64,000 nucleotides of DNA from Fibrobacter sp. (GTDB lineage Bacteria > Fibrobacterota > Fibrobacteria > Fibrobacterales > Fibrobacteraceae). The stretch lies in assembly GCA_024398935.1 (NCBI GenBank), contig JAKSIH010000011.1, positions 1 to 64,000 of the forward strand, in the 5' to 3' direction. The position numbers were made by a program, and so were the translations under genes. The notes under the pieces are model-generated. The model had not been told where the DNA came from. It saw nothing but the letters and a program-made list of their open reading frames with translations, and did no database searches. Positions 53,311 through 61,304 of the stretch are shown here, one piece after another (positions within the stretch are counted from its first letter, which is position 1; the number at the start of each line of letters is the position of its first letter).

Positions 53311-54383
53311 TAGATGAAGCCTTTCTTCTGCAGGTCTTTGAACGCATCCACCAGCTTGTCGTAGTCTGCGTTGGTCAAGGCACCGATGTGACCGACTCGG
53401 AAAATGGTATCCTTCATGTCGCCACCGTTGGGGCAAATCCACATGCCGTATTCGTCCTTAATCTTTAGGAAGATGTCGTTGGCGGAGGCGGTCGTGGGGT
53501 GAAGAGGAGTTACCGCATTGGATAGTGATTCGGAAACAATCTCGAAGGGAAGGCCCTTGATTTGTTCGCGGAAATAATTCGCGAGAGCCGCGGTTCGTTT
53601 GATTTCGGCTTCTACACCGCCATTTGCCTTGATTTCCAGAAGTCGTGCATGGATTTGACGGAGAATGCCTACCGCGGGGGTCCAGGGCGTCTGGCCGCGT
53701 TCGGCGTTCTTTAGGGCAAGCTTAAGATCCAGATACTGGCACTTGCATTTGGTTTCCTCGACGCGCTTCAATGCTCTTGGGGAAAGTGCCATGACGGAAA
53801 TTCCCGGAGGACAGGCGAGAGCCTTCTGGGAGCCGGTTATCATGATGTCTGCCCCCAGTTCTTCCATGTGAAAGGGGTCGGCGAGGAAAGTGCTAATGCA
53901 GTCTACGATCAGGAACAGGTTGTTGCGTTTGCAGAAATCACTTATGAGGTCCATGTCGTAATGGACTCCGGTAGAGGTCTCGTGCTTGTTCACGACGAAG
54001 GTGGTGTAGCCCTTGCCTTCAAATTCCTTAAGGTGTTCTGGCTTCAGGGCCTTGCCTGCCGGGAGTTTTACCTCGGAAAAGGGGATTTCGTGAAGTTCGC
54101 AGAGCTCCACAAAGCGGTGACCGAAGCTACCTCCGTTGATGACGATGGCCTTGTCCTTGGGTGTTAAGGTGTTCATGATGGCGGTTTCCATGCCGGCAGA
54201 ACCGGAACCTGTTATGAACACAACCCGGGAATCTTCGGATGCGTAGGCAAACTTTTTGACCAGAGTTTCGTTTTCCAACATGAGCTGGGAGAATTCTGCG
54301 GTACGGAAATAAGGGACCTGTTCTGCACCGATGGCGCGGACTGCTTCGCTAGACTGTACAGGACCCACGGTAAAGTTAATCAT
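53310..54383 (-). CDS. Class V aminotransferase (AGXT/PhnW-like)
   Basis: A 357-residue PLP enzyme of the serine-glyoxylate/2-aminoethylphosphonate-pyruvate transaminase group. It has [13 protein letters not shown] at the N-terminus, [14 protein letters not shown] for cofactor binding, [18 protein letters not shown] with the Asp, and [12 protein letters not shown] with the Schiff-base Lys near residue 190. The start at 54383 has GAAGG nine bases upstream; an upstream open extension of about 110 codons is out of family and rejected. PhnW-like enzymes act on phosphonates, but no phosphonate synthesis gene (PepM, Ppd) is in the window. Its operon partners are a cytidylyltransferase fusion and LicD, so it may aminate an intermediate of a CDP-linked head group. 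The substrate is inferred. Confidence 0.88.
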   Translation of the reverse strand: MINFTVGPVQSSEAVRAIGAEQVPYFRTAEFSQLMLENETLVKKFAYASEDSRVVFITGSGSAGMETAIMNTLTPKDKAIVINGGSFGHRFVELCELHEIPFSEVKLPAGKALKPEHLKEFEGKGYTTFVVNKHETSTGVHYDMDLISDFCKRNNLFLIVDCISTFLADPFHMEELGADIMITGSQKALACPPGISVMALSPRALKRVEETKCKCQYLDLKLALKNAERGQTPWTPAVGILRQIHARLLEIKANGGVEAEIKRTAALANYFREQIKGLPFEIVSESLSNAVTPLHPTTASANDIFLKIKDEYGMWICPNGGDMKDTIFRVGHIGALTNADYDKLVDAFKDLQKKGFI

Positions 54384-54406
54384 AAAAATGCCTTCTTTGT
54401 AGTTTT

Positions 54407-55750
54407 TTAAATTTCGAAAAAGTTCTTGTGCTCGCTGAACTGTTCCATAATTTCTGCCATGCAGATACTTTCCCTGCGGCGAAGTCTTGCGGAACTGAAG
54501 CGATGGTTGTAAATGCAACTGATAAATTCCTGGATTTCGTAGCGCAGGCCGAAACCGTCCCACTTGTAGAAGAATTTCTTGTTGTCGTTCTGGTTTTCGT
54601 AACGGAGCTCGAAGTAGTCTGTTTTCCACCAGGGGGCGGGAACGTAGGCGTATCCCTTTGTTCCCGAAATTACAAGGTCGCCCTCGGTCTTTACGCCAAG
54701 TCCCACCTTGAAGGAACATACCGCCTTGGGATATCTCATGACGCCCTTGGTGTGAATGTCTACGCCGTTTTCCATGCGGGAGAAAAGTTCCAGGTTCTGG
54801 TAGTTGATGCCCATTAATTTAAGGATGGGAAGCAGCGGGTAGGATCCCTGCTCGAACATGGCACCGCCGGCTTGCTTTGGGTCAAATTCGCGACCGCTCT
54901 TGTCCAGCAACTGGGAAAGAGATGCTTCTATGTCCACCACGTCGCCAATGAGGCCTGACTTGATCATTACCATCAGGTGGTTGAATGCGGGGCAATGTGC
55001 CGTCTTGTTGGCTTCCATCAGGATGACGCCCTGTTCTTCGGCCAGCTGGTACAGTTCCTTGGCTTCGGCTCCCTTTAGGACCATGGGGGTTTCGCATAGA
55101 ACATGCTTTCCCGCAAGGAGCGTTGTCCTGATATTTTCATAGTGAGCAAGATGGGGGGTGGCAATATAGACTGCGTCCACATGGTCATAAAAATTCTGGA
55201 GATTTTCATAGGCGTTCACACCGTTGAATTCTTCAGCGAAGCTTTTGCTTTTGGCCGGGTCCAGGTCGTAGCATGCAATCACGGATACGCCGCTAACCAC
55301 ATCCGCTTCCATCGGGAAACGTCGAGCGACACGGCCACAGCCAAGAATACCCATCTGGACAATGTCCTGGGATTCTGCTCTAAGCATAGTGGAGGAAATA
55401 CCTTCGGTACGGGGGAGGTACACCACCTGGCAAAATTCGTTGAGGTAATCGAATTTACCTTCCCAGTCGCTACCAATGGCAAAAATGTCCACATTGTATC
55501 TCTGGATGTCGTCAATCTTTTGTCCGACGTAGTCCTCGATAATAATCTGGTCGGCAAGACCCGTGGCGCGTACGGCATCTACGCGTTCCAGAACATTGTT
55601 GCGAACGTTCAGCTTACCGCGGTCACGGTCAAAGTTGTCGTTGGTCACGCCTACAATGAGGTAGTCCCCGAGAGCCTTGGCACGCTTGAGCAAATTGATG
55701 TGTCCCTGGTGCAAAAGGTCGTAAGTTCCGTAGGTGATTACTTTTTTCAT
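54407..55750 (-). CDS. Fused TagD-type cytidylyltransferase and Gfo/Idh/MocA oxidoreductase
   Basis: A 447-residue bifunctional protein. Residues 1-135 are a glycerol-3-phosphate cytidylyltransferase-type domain: [17 protein letters not shown] with the HxGH motif (residues 14-17), then RDRG and [11 protein letters not shown] with the family ISST motif. After a linker of under ten residues, residues 145-447 are an NAD(P)-dependent Gfo/Idh/MocA oxidoreductase: [13 protein letters not shown] as the Rossmann Gly motif, YIATPHLAH, and [14 protein letters not shown] where the family has EKP. The start ATG at 55750 gives the exact TagD N-terminus; TATATT at 55794-55789 on this strand could be a -10 box. 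TagD enzymes make CDP-glycerol from CTP and glycerol 3-phosphate. The fusion couples activation and oxidation of one substrate. It precedes the aminotransferase by 23 bases. Confidence 0.9.
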   Translation of the reverse strand: MKKVITYGTYDLLHQGHINLLKRAKALGDYLIVGVTNDNFDRDRGKLNVRNNVLERVDAVRATGLADQIIIEDYVGQKIDDIQRYNVDIFAIGSDWEGKFDYLNEFCQVVYLPRTEGISSTMLRAESQDIVQMGILGCGRVARRFPMEADVVSGVSVIACYDLDPAKSKSFAEEFNGVNAYENLQNFYDHVDAVYIATPHLAHYENIRTTLLAGKHVLCETPMVLKGAEAKELYQLAEEQGVILMEANKTAHCPAFNHLMVMIKSGLIGDVVDIEASLSQLLDKSGREFDPKQAGGAMFEQGSYPLLPILKLMGINYQNLELFSRMENGVDIHTKGVMRYPKAVCSFKVGLGVKTEGDLVISGTKGYAYVPAPWWKTDYFELRYENQNDNKKFFYKWDGFGLRYEIQEFISCIYNHRFSSARLRRRESICMAEIMEQFSEHKNFFEI

Positions 55751-55821
55751 TTTGACCCTAGATAAGTATGAGACTGAACTTTCCCGCAAATATACAAAAT
55801 GGAGTTGGTCTCAATATTTTT

Positions 55822-57714
55822 TTACGGCATCAAAAGATTCTTGTCGAGCACCCAAACCCACGAATTCATGGCGTCCAAAAGGGCCTTGGCTTCCGCAGAG
55901 ACATCTTTGTCCATTTTTTGCTCGGCAATAAATCCGCCGATAGTTTCTGTGGTGTCCCAGTTAACGGTTTTGCTTTGGAACCTGGCGTGAGCAAATGCCT
56001 TGTTTCCCGATTGGGCGAAGACTGCTATGCTGTCCTTGCGCATAATGGCATCGTGGTGCCTAAAGGAGAAGGTGGGGGATGCTTCGTCTGAAAAAAGATT
56101 GTGTCCCACAAAATGGTTGGTCGCCTGGATGCCAAGCTGTTCTAGGATGGTGGGGGCGAAATCCACATGGGAAACGGGTCTTGTTACAGACAAACTTTCT
56201 GGAATGCCTGCGCCCGCCCAGATGAACGTGGTCCAGGTATAGGTACTGTTGGCTTCACCCAGTTCGTCGCTTTTCTTTTGTGCCTTGGCGTTTGCTATGG
56301 AGTGGTCTCCCGTGACAATGATAATTGTCTTGTCTGCACGAGGACCTTTTTCGATGGCGTCTAGAACAATTCCTATGGCACTGTCCAGGTAGGCTACCGC
56401 CTGACCATAGCGTTCGTCGGAGGTTTTTGCAGGAGTTGCATAGGATTTAGGAACGTTAAAGGGGGTGTGGGTGACGAAATTGATCCACTCGAAATAGAGG
56501 GGCTTGTCCTGAGGGCGGTTTTCGTACATCTCCTTGAACCGGTTTGCCAGAGGAATGTCCGTATTGACTTTCGGGTTGTATTCGTGAACGTCAAACCATT
56601 TTTCGAACCAGGGGGAGAAATTGTCAAAGCTGGGTTCGGCCGCACTAAGTACAATCCTGTGGTAGCCCGCCTCTCCCAAAATTTCCGGGAGGGCTCGGGA
56701 TTTTACATTCATCAGGCTGCTCAAGAATATCTTGTTGGGATGGCTCCAGATGCCAAGCTGTAGTCCGAGCATTCCCTCCGTAGAGGGGTATCCTACGCTG
56801 TAAGTGTAGGGAAACGAGGTTCCCCTCTGGCTAAGTCTACAGAGGTTTGGCATCCGGGAACAGTTCTTGCCGATTCTAAAATCTCCAACCCAGCCGCGGA
56901 AACTTTCCAGGGATAGCAAGATAACATCCTTCTTTTCCGAGAGCGGCTTTGTCTTGAAGGATTCCATCAATTCACCTTCATGCTCGACAAGATGGTAAAA
57001 GGGGTAGTCGGCCTGTGGATTACCTCCCAGCAGGGCAATTCCATTTTCAAAGTTCTCTGGTTTTATGCTGTGCTTTTTCTGATATTCCAGATCTTCAAGA
57101 AGGGTGATGTAGGGAGGCTGAATTCGTTGCCAGCGGATATGACAGGCTTTGATAAAGTGATGGGAGTTCCCTGTCACGAAGGCAAGAGCTGTTGCCAGTC
57201 CTATAAAGGTCAGGGAAGGAATCTTTCCTGATTTCTGAAACACTTTTTTTCGAAGCGTCCAGACCAGGAGAAAACCGGTAAGCACAATGATGGCGATGGC
57301 TACCGCGAAATTCCAGAGTCCCTCGGAAACGATATTTACGAACAGGGTCGGTTCCAGTTTGGATACGGAATAGGTGGAGAGAAAGGATAATGTCAGGTGT
57401 TGACCCATCCAGCGCATAATCTGGTCATTGATTCCGCAAAGGATCAGGTAGGCCATGGTCAGAATGGATACGGTAACAAACCAGACTTGCTGAAAATTTT
57501 TCCTGATAAAAATTCCTAGGGAGAACAAGGCTGCTGTCAGGCCGAATGCGGCGAAGTCCGCGATAGCTGCGGTACTGAGGCCAAGCAGAGGCCGCTCTAC
57601 GAAAGGCCCTCCCGATGGCGTATCCCAGAAATACAGCTGAAGAAGTTGTAAAAGCCTGGCTCCATAGGATACTGCAAAAAAAATCAGGAAGTACAATTTG
57701 ACATTAAACTTCAT
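55822..57714 (-). CDS. LtaS/MdoB-like phosphoglycerol transferase (sulfatase fold)
   Basis: A 630-residue membrane protein. Five transmembrane helices lie in the first 185 residues, then a large extracytoplasmic sulfatase-fold domain (about 260-630). VILLSLESFRGW carries the first metal-site acid, GYPSTEGMLG the likely nucleophile Thr near residue 313, and VTGDHS the conserved Asp-His near residue 466. This is the architecture of lipoteichoic acid synthase and of the MdoB/OpgB enzymes that move phosphoglycerol from phosphatidylglycerol onto glycans in the periplasm. Phosphoethanolamine transferases are a related alternative. It is 71 bases upstream of the fusion gene and may lead the operon. 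Its start lies only 89 bases from the divergent SppA gene. Confidence 0.87.
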   Translation of the reverse strand: MKFNVKLYFLIFFAVSYGARLLQLLQLYFWDTPSGGPFVERPLLGLSTAAIADFAAFGLTAALFSLGIFIRKNFQQVWFVTVSILTMAYLILCGINDQIMRWMGQHLTLSFLSTYSVSKLEPTLFVNIVSEGLWNFAVAIAIIVLTGFLLVWTLRKKVFQKSGKIPSLTFIGLATALAFVTGNSHHFIKACHIRWQRIQPPYITLLEDLEYQKKHSIKPENFENGIALLGGNPQADYPFYHLVEHEGELMESFKTKPLSEKKDVILLSLESFRGWVGDFRIGKNCSRMPNLCRLSQRGTSFPYTYSVGYPSTEGMLGLQLGIWSHPNKIFLSSLMNVKSRALPEILGEAGYHRIVLSAAEPSFDNFSPWFEKWFDVHEYNPKVNTDIPLANRFKEMYENRPQDKPLYFEWINFVTHTPFNVPKSYATPAKTSDERYGQAVAYLDSAIGIVLDAIEKGPRADKTIIIVTGDHSIANAKAQKKSDELGEANSTYTWTTFIWAGAGIPESLSVTRPVSHVDFAPTILEQLGIQATNHFVGHNLFSDEASPTFSFRHHDAIMRKDSIAVFAQSGNKAFAHARFQSKTVNWDTTETIGGFIAEQKMDKDVSAEAKALLDAMNSWVWVLDKNLLMP

Positions 57715-57743
57715 GGACCAAATTTAAAAAAAGAGAAAGAAAT

Positions 57744-57928
57744 CGTTGGGGAAATTCCAACGCCCGATATGGAGGTAAATGAAATTTTTTAAGTTGTACC
57801 TTGATGAAATTTTTGAGAAACAAGACGTTTGGATTTTGCTGGTCTCACGTTTTTCTTGCGTTGTTGGCCTACGCTTCCGTATCCCTTGCCTATCTTCCCG
57901 GAGAATCGGGATTTGTCTCCCTGGATAA
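57744..57928 (+). other. Leader region with hairpin, strong ribosome site and out-of-frame 49-codon ORF before sppA
   Basis: A 6-bp hairpin (CGTTGG at 57744-57749, CCAACG at 57757-57762) is followed by GGAGG at 57771-57775 and an ATG at 57779. That ATG opens a 49-codon frame (MKFFKLYLDEIF...) ending with TAA at 57926-57928, overlapping the first 125 bases of the SppA gene in another frame. The SppA ATG at 57804 has no Shine-Dalgarno sequence of its own. A regulatory leader or a frameshift site are both possible. Confidence 0.45.
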
Positions 57929-60143
57929 CGAGCACGGCATCTGGGGAAATCCCGCTAGCGTGTCCGCGTTTGATTCCAGGGGCTTTCTGCTGGGATATGA
58001 TTTTGACGACGGTACGACGGATATTCGCATGGGCGGAAATCTGGGGAGCCTGGCCGCCGGTTTCGACTATCGTTTTGGCGATGGCGGGATGGATGAGTCC
58101 CGCTGGAACATTTCCCATTCCGTAGAAATGTTCGACCGCGCCTTTTTCTGGGGTAACCGTATTACGGCCTTGAGGAGTGCGGACTTCAAGGGTACGGAAT
58201 GGAGCTACGATCTCGGCGTCCTCCTGAGGCCGGTAAATTTTCTGTCCCTAGGGTATTCCTGCGATAACCTACTATTTGTAGGTCCGGAATCGCAGAAAAG
58301 GATACAGAACCTGGGTGCGACTCTCCGGGTGGGCAATTCCTTCAGCGTCAGTTATGATGTTGAAAATTTTGAAAATCATCGACTGCTCCTGGAAATGGAA
58401 GCCTATGGCTTTCGCTTCGGATTCAAGTTCCCCGTCTATGGGGATGATGACGAATGGCGTCTGACCTTCTCTACGTCCCTGGGCGGGTACAGCAACCTGG
58501 CCTTGCATGTCTATGACGATCTTCTGCCTAAGGGAGGTGTCCTTTCCTACCATTCTTCCCGCAGTCCGAGAACATCCATGCGGGGAAAAATCATCCGCGT
58601 CCCCCTGGATATGGAGGTGAAGGAAACTGCTGAAGATGTTCCCTTCATGGGGCGGCGCTCCATAAACATCTGGTCCGTCCGTAACCTGTTCGAGCATCTG
58701 TATCAGGACCCTTCCTGCGGGTTAGTGATTCTAGACTTCTCGGGCTACCGCGGCAATATGGGAATCTCCAGCGAAATCGACATTGCGGTTCAGAAACTGA
58801 AGGCCAAAGGCGGTATGGTTATTTCCTATGTGGATGATATTCGTCCTGCGGTTCTTATGGCTTCCGCCCACGCAGACCGGATCGTGGCGGAACCGTCCGC
58901 TCACCTGAACTGGCGAGGCCTTGGAGGGGACATCCTCTATTACAAGGGCCTGTTCGATAAGCTTGGTGTAAAGGTGGAGTTCCTCCGCCATGGAAAGTAC
59001 AAGTCCGCGGTCGAGCCCTACATTGCGGATTCCATGTCCGTAGAGGCGCGTAGCAACATGGATTCCCTCTATCAGAACATCTGGTGGATGATGGCCCAGC
59101 AGATGGCCTTGCGTATGCCTGGGGAAGTAGAAAAAAATCATAAGTTCCTGGATTCCCTGGCGTCTAATCCGGTGGTTACGGCTGCTGCTGCCCAGAAGGC
59201 CCATCTGGTTGATACCCTTCTCTACATCGACCAGGTTCCCGCCTATGCCCTCAAGACTTTCTTTGGATTTGACGCTCCTTTCGCCTACGCCTCCACATGG
59301 CATCCCAATGAAACTAAAGTTTTTGACGAAAGCTGGAAACGGCGCAAGGAAATAGCCGTACTGAATATCGACGGCACCATTGACGGCCGTATGGAAAGGT
59401 CCGTCATGGAAAAGCTCAGGGAACTGCCCGGATCTTCCGCGGAAGCCCTGATCGTCCGCATTTCCTCGCCGGGCGGTAGCGCTATCGCATCTGATAAAAT
59501 CTGGGGCGCTCTTCGCCATGTAAGTGAACTGGGAATTCCCGTGGTTGCAAGCATAGGAAGCATGGGCGCTTCGGGCGGCTACTACATTGCCTGCGGTGCA
59601 GACTTTATAATTTCGGAGCCTATGGCTATCGTGGGGAGCATCGGTATCTATGGCGGTAAGGTGGATGCCTCCGGCTTGCTTTCCAAGCTGGGCGTTCGCA
59701 GCGAACCGGTAAAAACCCACGAATACGCCGATGCGACAACCTTTGGCCGCCCCTGGAGTGAAGTGGAAAAGTCCGCCCTGCAGGAATACATGGATGACTT
59801 CTACAACCGCTTTACCGGAGTGGTTTCTTCCGCTACGAAAATTCCTCAGACTACGGTGGATTCCCTTTATGGAGGCGGTCGCGTCATGACCGGATTCCAG
59901 GCTCAGGAGGCTGGACTGGTTCATGCCCTGGGCGGCCTGGATGAGGCCATTGTCGCCGCGAGGGAACTTGCCGGTATCGGTTCTTCTGTGGATGTGTATA
60001 TCCGCCAGCTGGATACGGACATGGAATTCGGAATACCTTCCTTTGACGCCGGGGCGAACCTGAATTCCGCTCTGGAAATCCTTTCGGACCTGGAACGGAT
60101 TCAGCTGTGGGCTATTGACCCGCTATTCTGGGGAATTGAGTAA
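57804..60143 (+). CDS. sppA: SppA-type S49 peptidase with extra N-terminal beta-rich domain
   Basis: A 779-residue protein with a signal peptide (cleavage near SLAYLPG). Residues 25-250 are beta-rich with alternating aromatic and Gly residues (GFLLGYDFDDG, RMGGNLGSLAAGFDYRFG), resembling an outer-membrane barrel-like domain. The rest has the two tandem S49 halves of 67K SppA: the general-base Lys region RHGKYKSAVEPY near residue 400, then the second half with SSPGGSAIASDKI and the nucleophile Ser in GSMGASGGYYIACGA near residue 590. SppA degrades leftover signal peptides at the membrane. The barrel-like extension suggests outer-membrane attachment. The ATG at 57804 lacks a ribosome site; see the leader entry. 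The next gene overlaps its stop (TAATG). Confidence 0.88.
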   Translation: MKFLRNKTFGFCWSHVFLALLAYASVSLAYLPGESGFVSLDNEHGIWGNPASVSAFDSRGFLLGYDFDDGTTDIRMGGNLGSLAAGFDYRFGDGGMDESRWNISHSVEMFDRAFFWGNRITALRSADFKGTEWSYDLGVLLRPVNFLSLGYSCDNLLFVGPESQKRIQNLGATLRVGNSFSVSYDVENFENHRLLLEMEAYGFRFGFKFPVYGDDDEWRLTFSTSLGGYSNLALHVYDDLLPKGGVLSYHSSRSPRTSMRGKIIRVPLDMEVKETAEDVPFMGRRSINIWSVRNLFEHLYQDPSCGLVILDFSGYRGNMGISSEIDIAVQKLKAKGGMVISYVDDIRPAVLMASAHADRIVAEPSAHLNWRGLGGDILYYKGLFDKLGVKVEFLRHGKYKSAVEPYIADSMSVEARSNMDSLYQNIWWMMAQQMALRMPGEVEKNHKFLDSLASNPVVTAAAAQKAHLVDTLLYIDQVPAYALKTFFGFDAPFAYASTWHPNETKVFDESWKRRKEIAVLNIDGTIDGRMERSVMEKLRELPGSSAEALIVRISSPGGSAIASDKIWGALRHVSELGIPVVASIGSMGASGGYYIACGADFIISEPMAIVGSIGIYGGKVDASGLLSKLGVRSEPVKTHEYADATTFGRPWSEVEKSALQEYMDDFYNRFTGVVSSATKIPQTTVDSLYGGGRVMTGFQAQEAGLVHALGGLDEAIVAARELAGIGSSVDVYIRQLDTDMEFGIPSFDAGANLNSALEILSDLERIQLWAIDPLFWGIE

Positions 60144-61294
60144 TGCTCTATATTGTCCTTACGGTTCTTGGCTGTCTTTTTATATCGGCCTTCTGCTCGG
60201 TGACTGAAGCGTCCTTCTATAGTGTACCCCCTGCAGCCATAGAACTGCTGGAAAAACAGAAAAAGTTCACGGCGAAGTATATGACGCACGTGAAGGACAA
60301 CATCGACCGCTATATCGCCTCGGTCCTTGTGGTAAATACCATCGCAAATACGGTGGGTGCGTCTTTGGCGACTGCACTTGCGGTAAGGAACTTGCCGCCT
60401 GCAGGTCAGGTGGCCCTGCCTATCATTCTTACCATCCTGATCCTTCTTTTTGGAGAAATTACGCCTAAGACATTGGGTGTGAAGCAGGCCAAGGTGGTGG
60501 CCCCGCTGGTGGCGGTCCCGTTCTACTACATCACGAAGATCCTTTCCTTCACGGGACTTATCTGGCTATGCCTAACCCTTACAAAGCACTGGACCCGTAA
60601 GGATGAGGAACAGAAGGAAGTGAGTATCGACGATATCAATAGCCTTGTGAGTCTGGGCCTTCGGGAGGATGTCATTGATAGGCAGCAGTCCGTCGTCATC
60701 AAGAATATACTTGCGCTAAAGTCCATCCCGGTCCGTAAGGTCATGACGCCCCGTCAGGTGGTGTTCTCCCTGTCTGCGGACCAGTCCATCGGGGAGACCT
60801 TGGACGAGCGGGGGAACTGGCCCTTCTCCCGCATTCCGCTGTACGAAAAAAACAAGGACAACTGGATCGGCGTCATTCTCCGTCGGGATGCCTACAACAA
60901 GCTTGCCGAAGGTCTCCGCGACATAAAGCTTCGCCAGCTTATGCGGCCCATCCAGCTGATTCCCGATTCCCTCACCCTGGACAAGTTGCTGCTCCGCTTT
61001 CTAAAGCAGCGTGGACACATCGTTGGCGTCGTGGATGAATGGGGCGCTATTGCAGGCGTTGTCAGTCTGGAAGATGTACTGGAAGAAATTCTGGGCCGCG
61101 AAATCGTGGACGAGTACGACGAATCCGTGGACCTGCAGGAATCCGCCCGCAGGCGATCCAAGGCTCTTGCCAGCATGCGGGAACAGCGCCGTGCCGTGAC
61201 CCGCTCTACCGCAGCCCTTGCTCGGGAAAGCATCGCCACCCGCGAGATGCCTGCCGTTAGGGACGTTCCTTCTGTCGATAAATCCAAGAAATAA
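60143..61294 (+). CDS. CNNM (DUF21) and CBS domain membrane protein
   Basis: A 383-residue inner membrane protein. Residues 1-150 form the CNNM/DUF21 domain with three to four hydrophobic helices (SVTEASFYSVPPAAIE and LFGEITPKTLG are family hallmarks). Residues 185-320 hold a CBS pair (VRKVMTPRQVV, SRIPLYE, GVVDEWGAIAGVVSLEDVLEEILG). Members of this HlyC/CorC-like group act in Mg2+ or Co2+ handling; the older hemolysin name is not supported. No CorC_HlyC C-terminal domain follows; instead there is a basic, Arg/Ala-rich tail. It overlaps the sppA stop (TAATG), so the two are coupled. Confidence 0.93.
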   Translation: MLYIVLTVLGCLFISAFCSVTEASFYSVPPAAIELLEKQKKFTAKYMTHVKDNIDRYIASVLVVNTIANTVGASLATALAVRNLPPAGQVALPIILTILILLFGEITPKTLGVKQAKVVAPLVAVPFYYITKILSFTGLIWLCLTLTKHWTRKDEEQKEVSIDDINSLVSLGLREDVIDRQQSVVIKNILALKSIPVRKVMTPRQVVFSLSADQSIGETLDERGNWPFSRIPLYEKNKDNWIGVILRRDAYNKLAEGLRDIKLRQLMRPIQLIPDSLTLDKLLLRFLKQRGHIVGVVDEWGAIAGVVSLEDVLEEILGREIVDEYDESVDLQESARRRSKALASMREQRRAVTRSTAALARESIATREMPAVRDVPSVDKSKK

Positions 61295-61304
61295 GAGAAT
61301 TGTT

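Noticed and set aside
53311-53442. A 44-codon upstream extension of licD
   Set aside because: It overlaps the aminotransferase coding end, is Arg-rich and unlike the family. The TAATG junction gives a better start.
54384-54719. A 112-codon upstream extension of the aminotransferase
   Set aside because: It overlaps the oxidoreductase coding sequence in another frame and precedes a normal family N-terminus with its own ribosome site.
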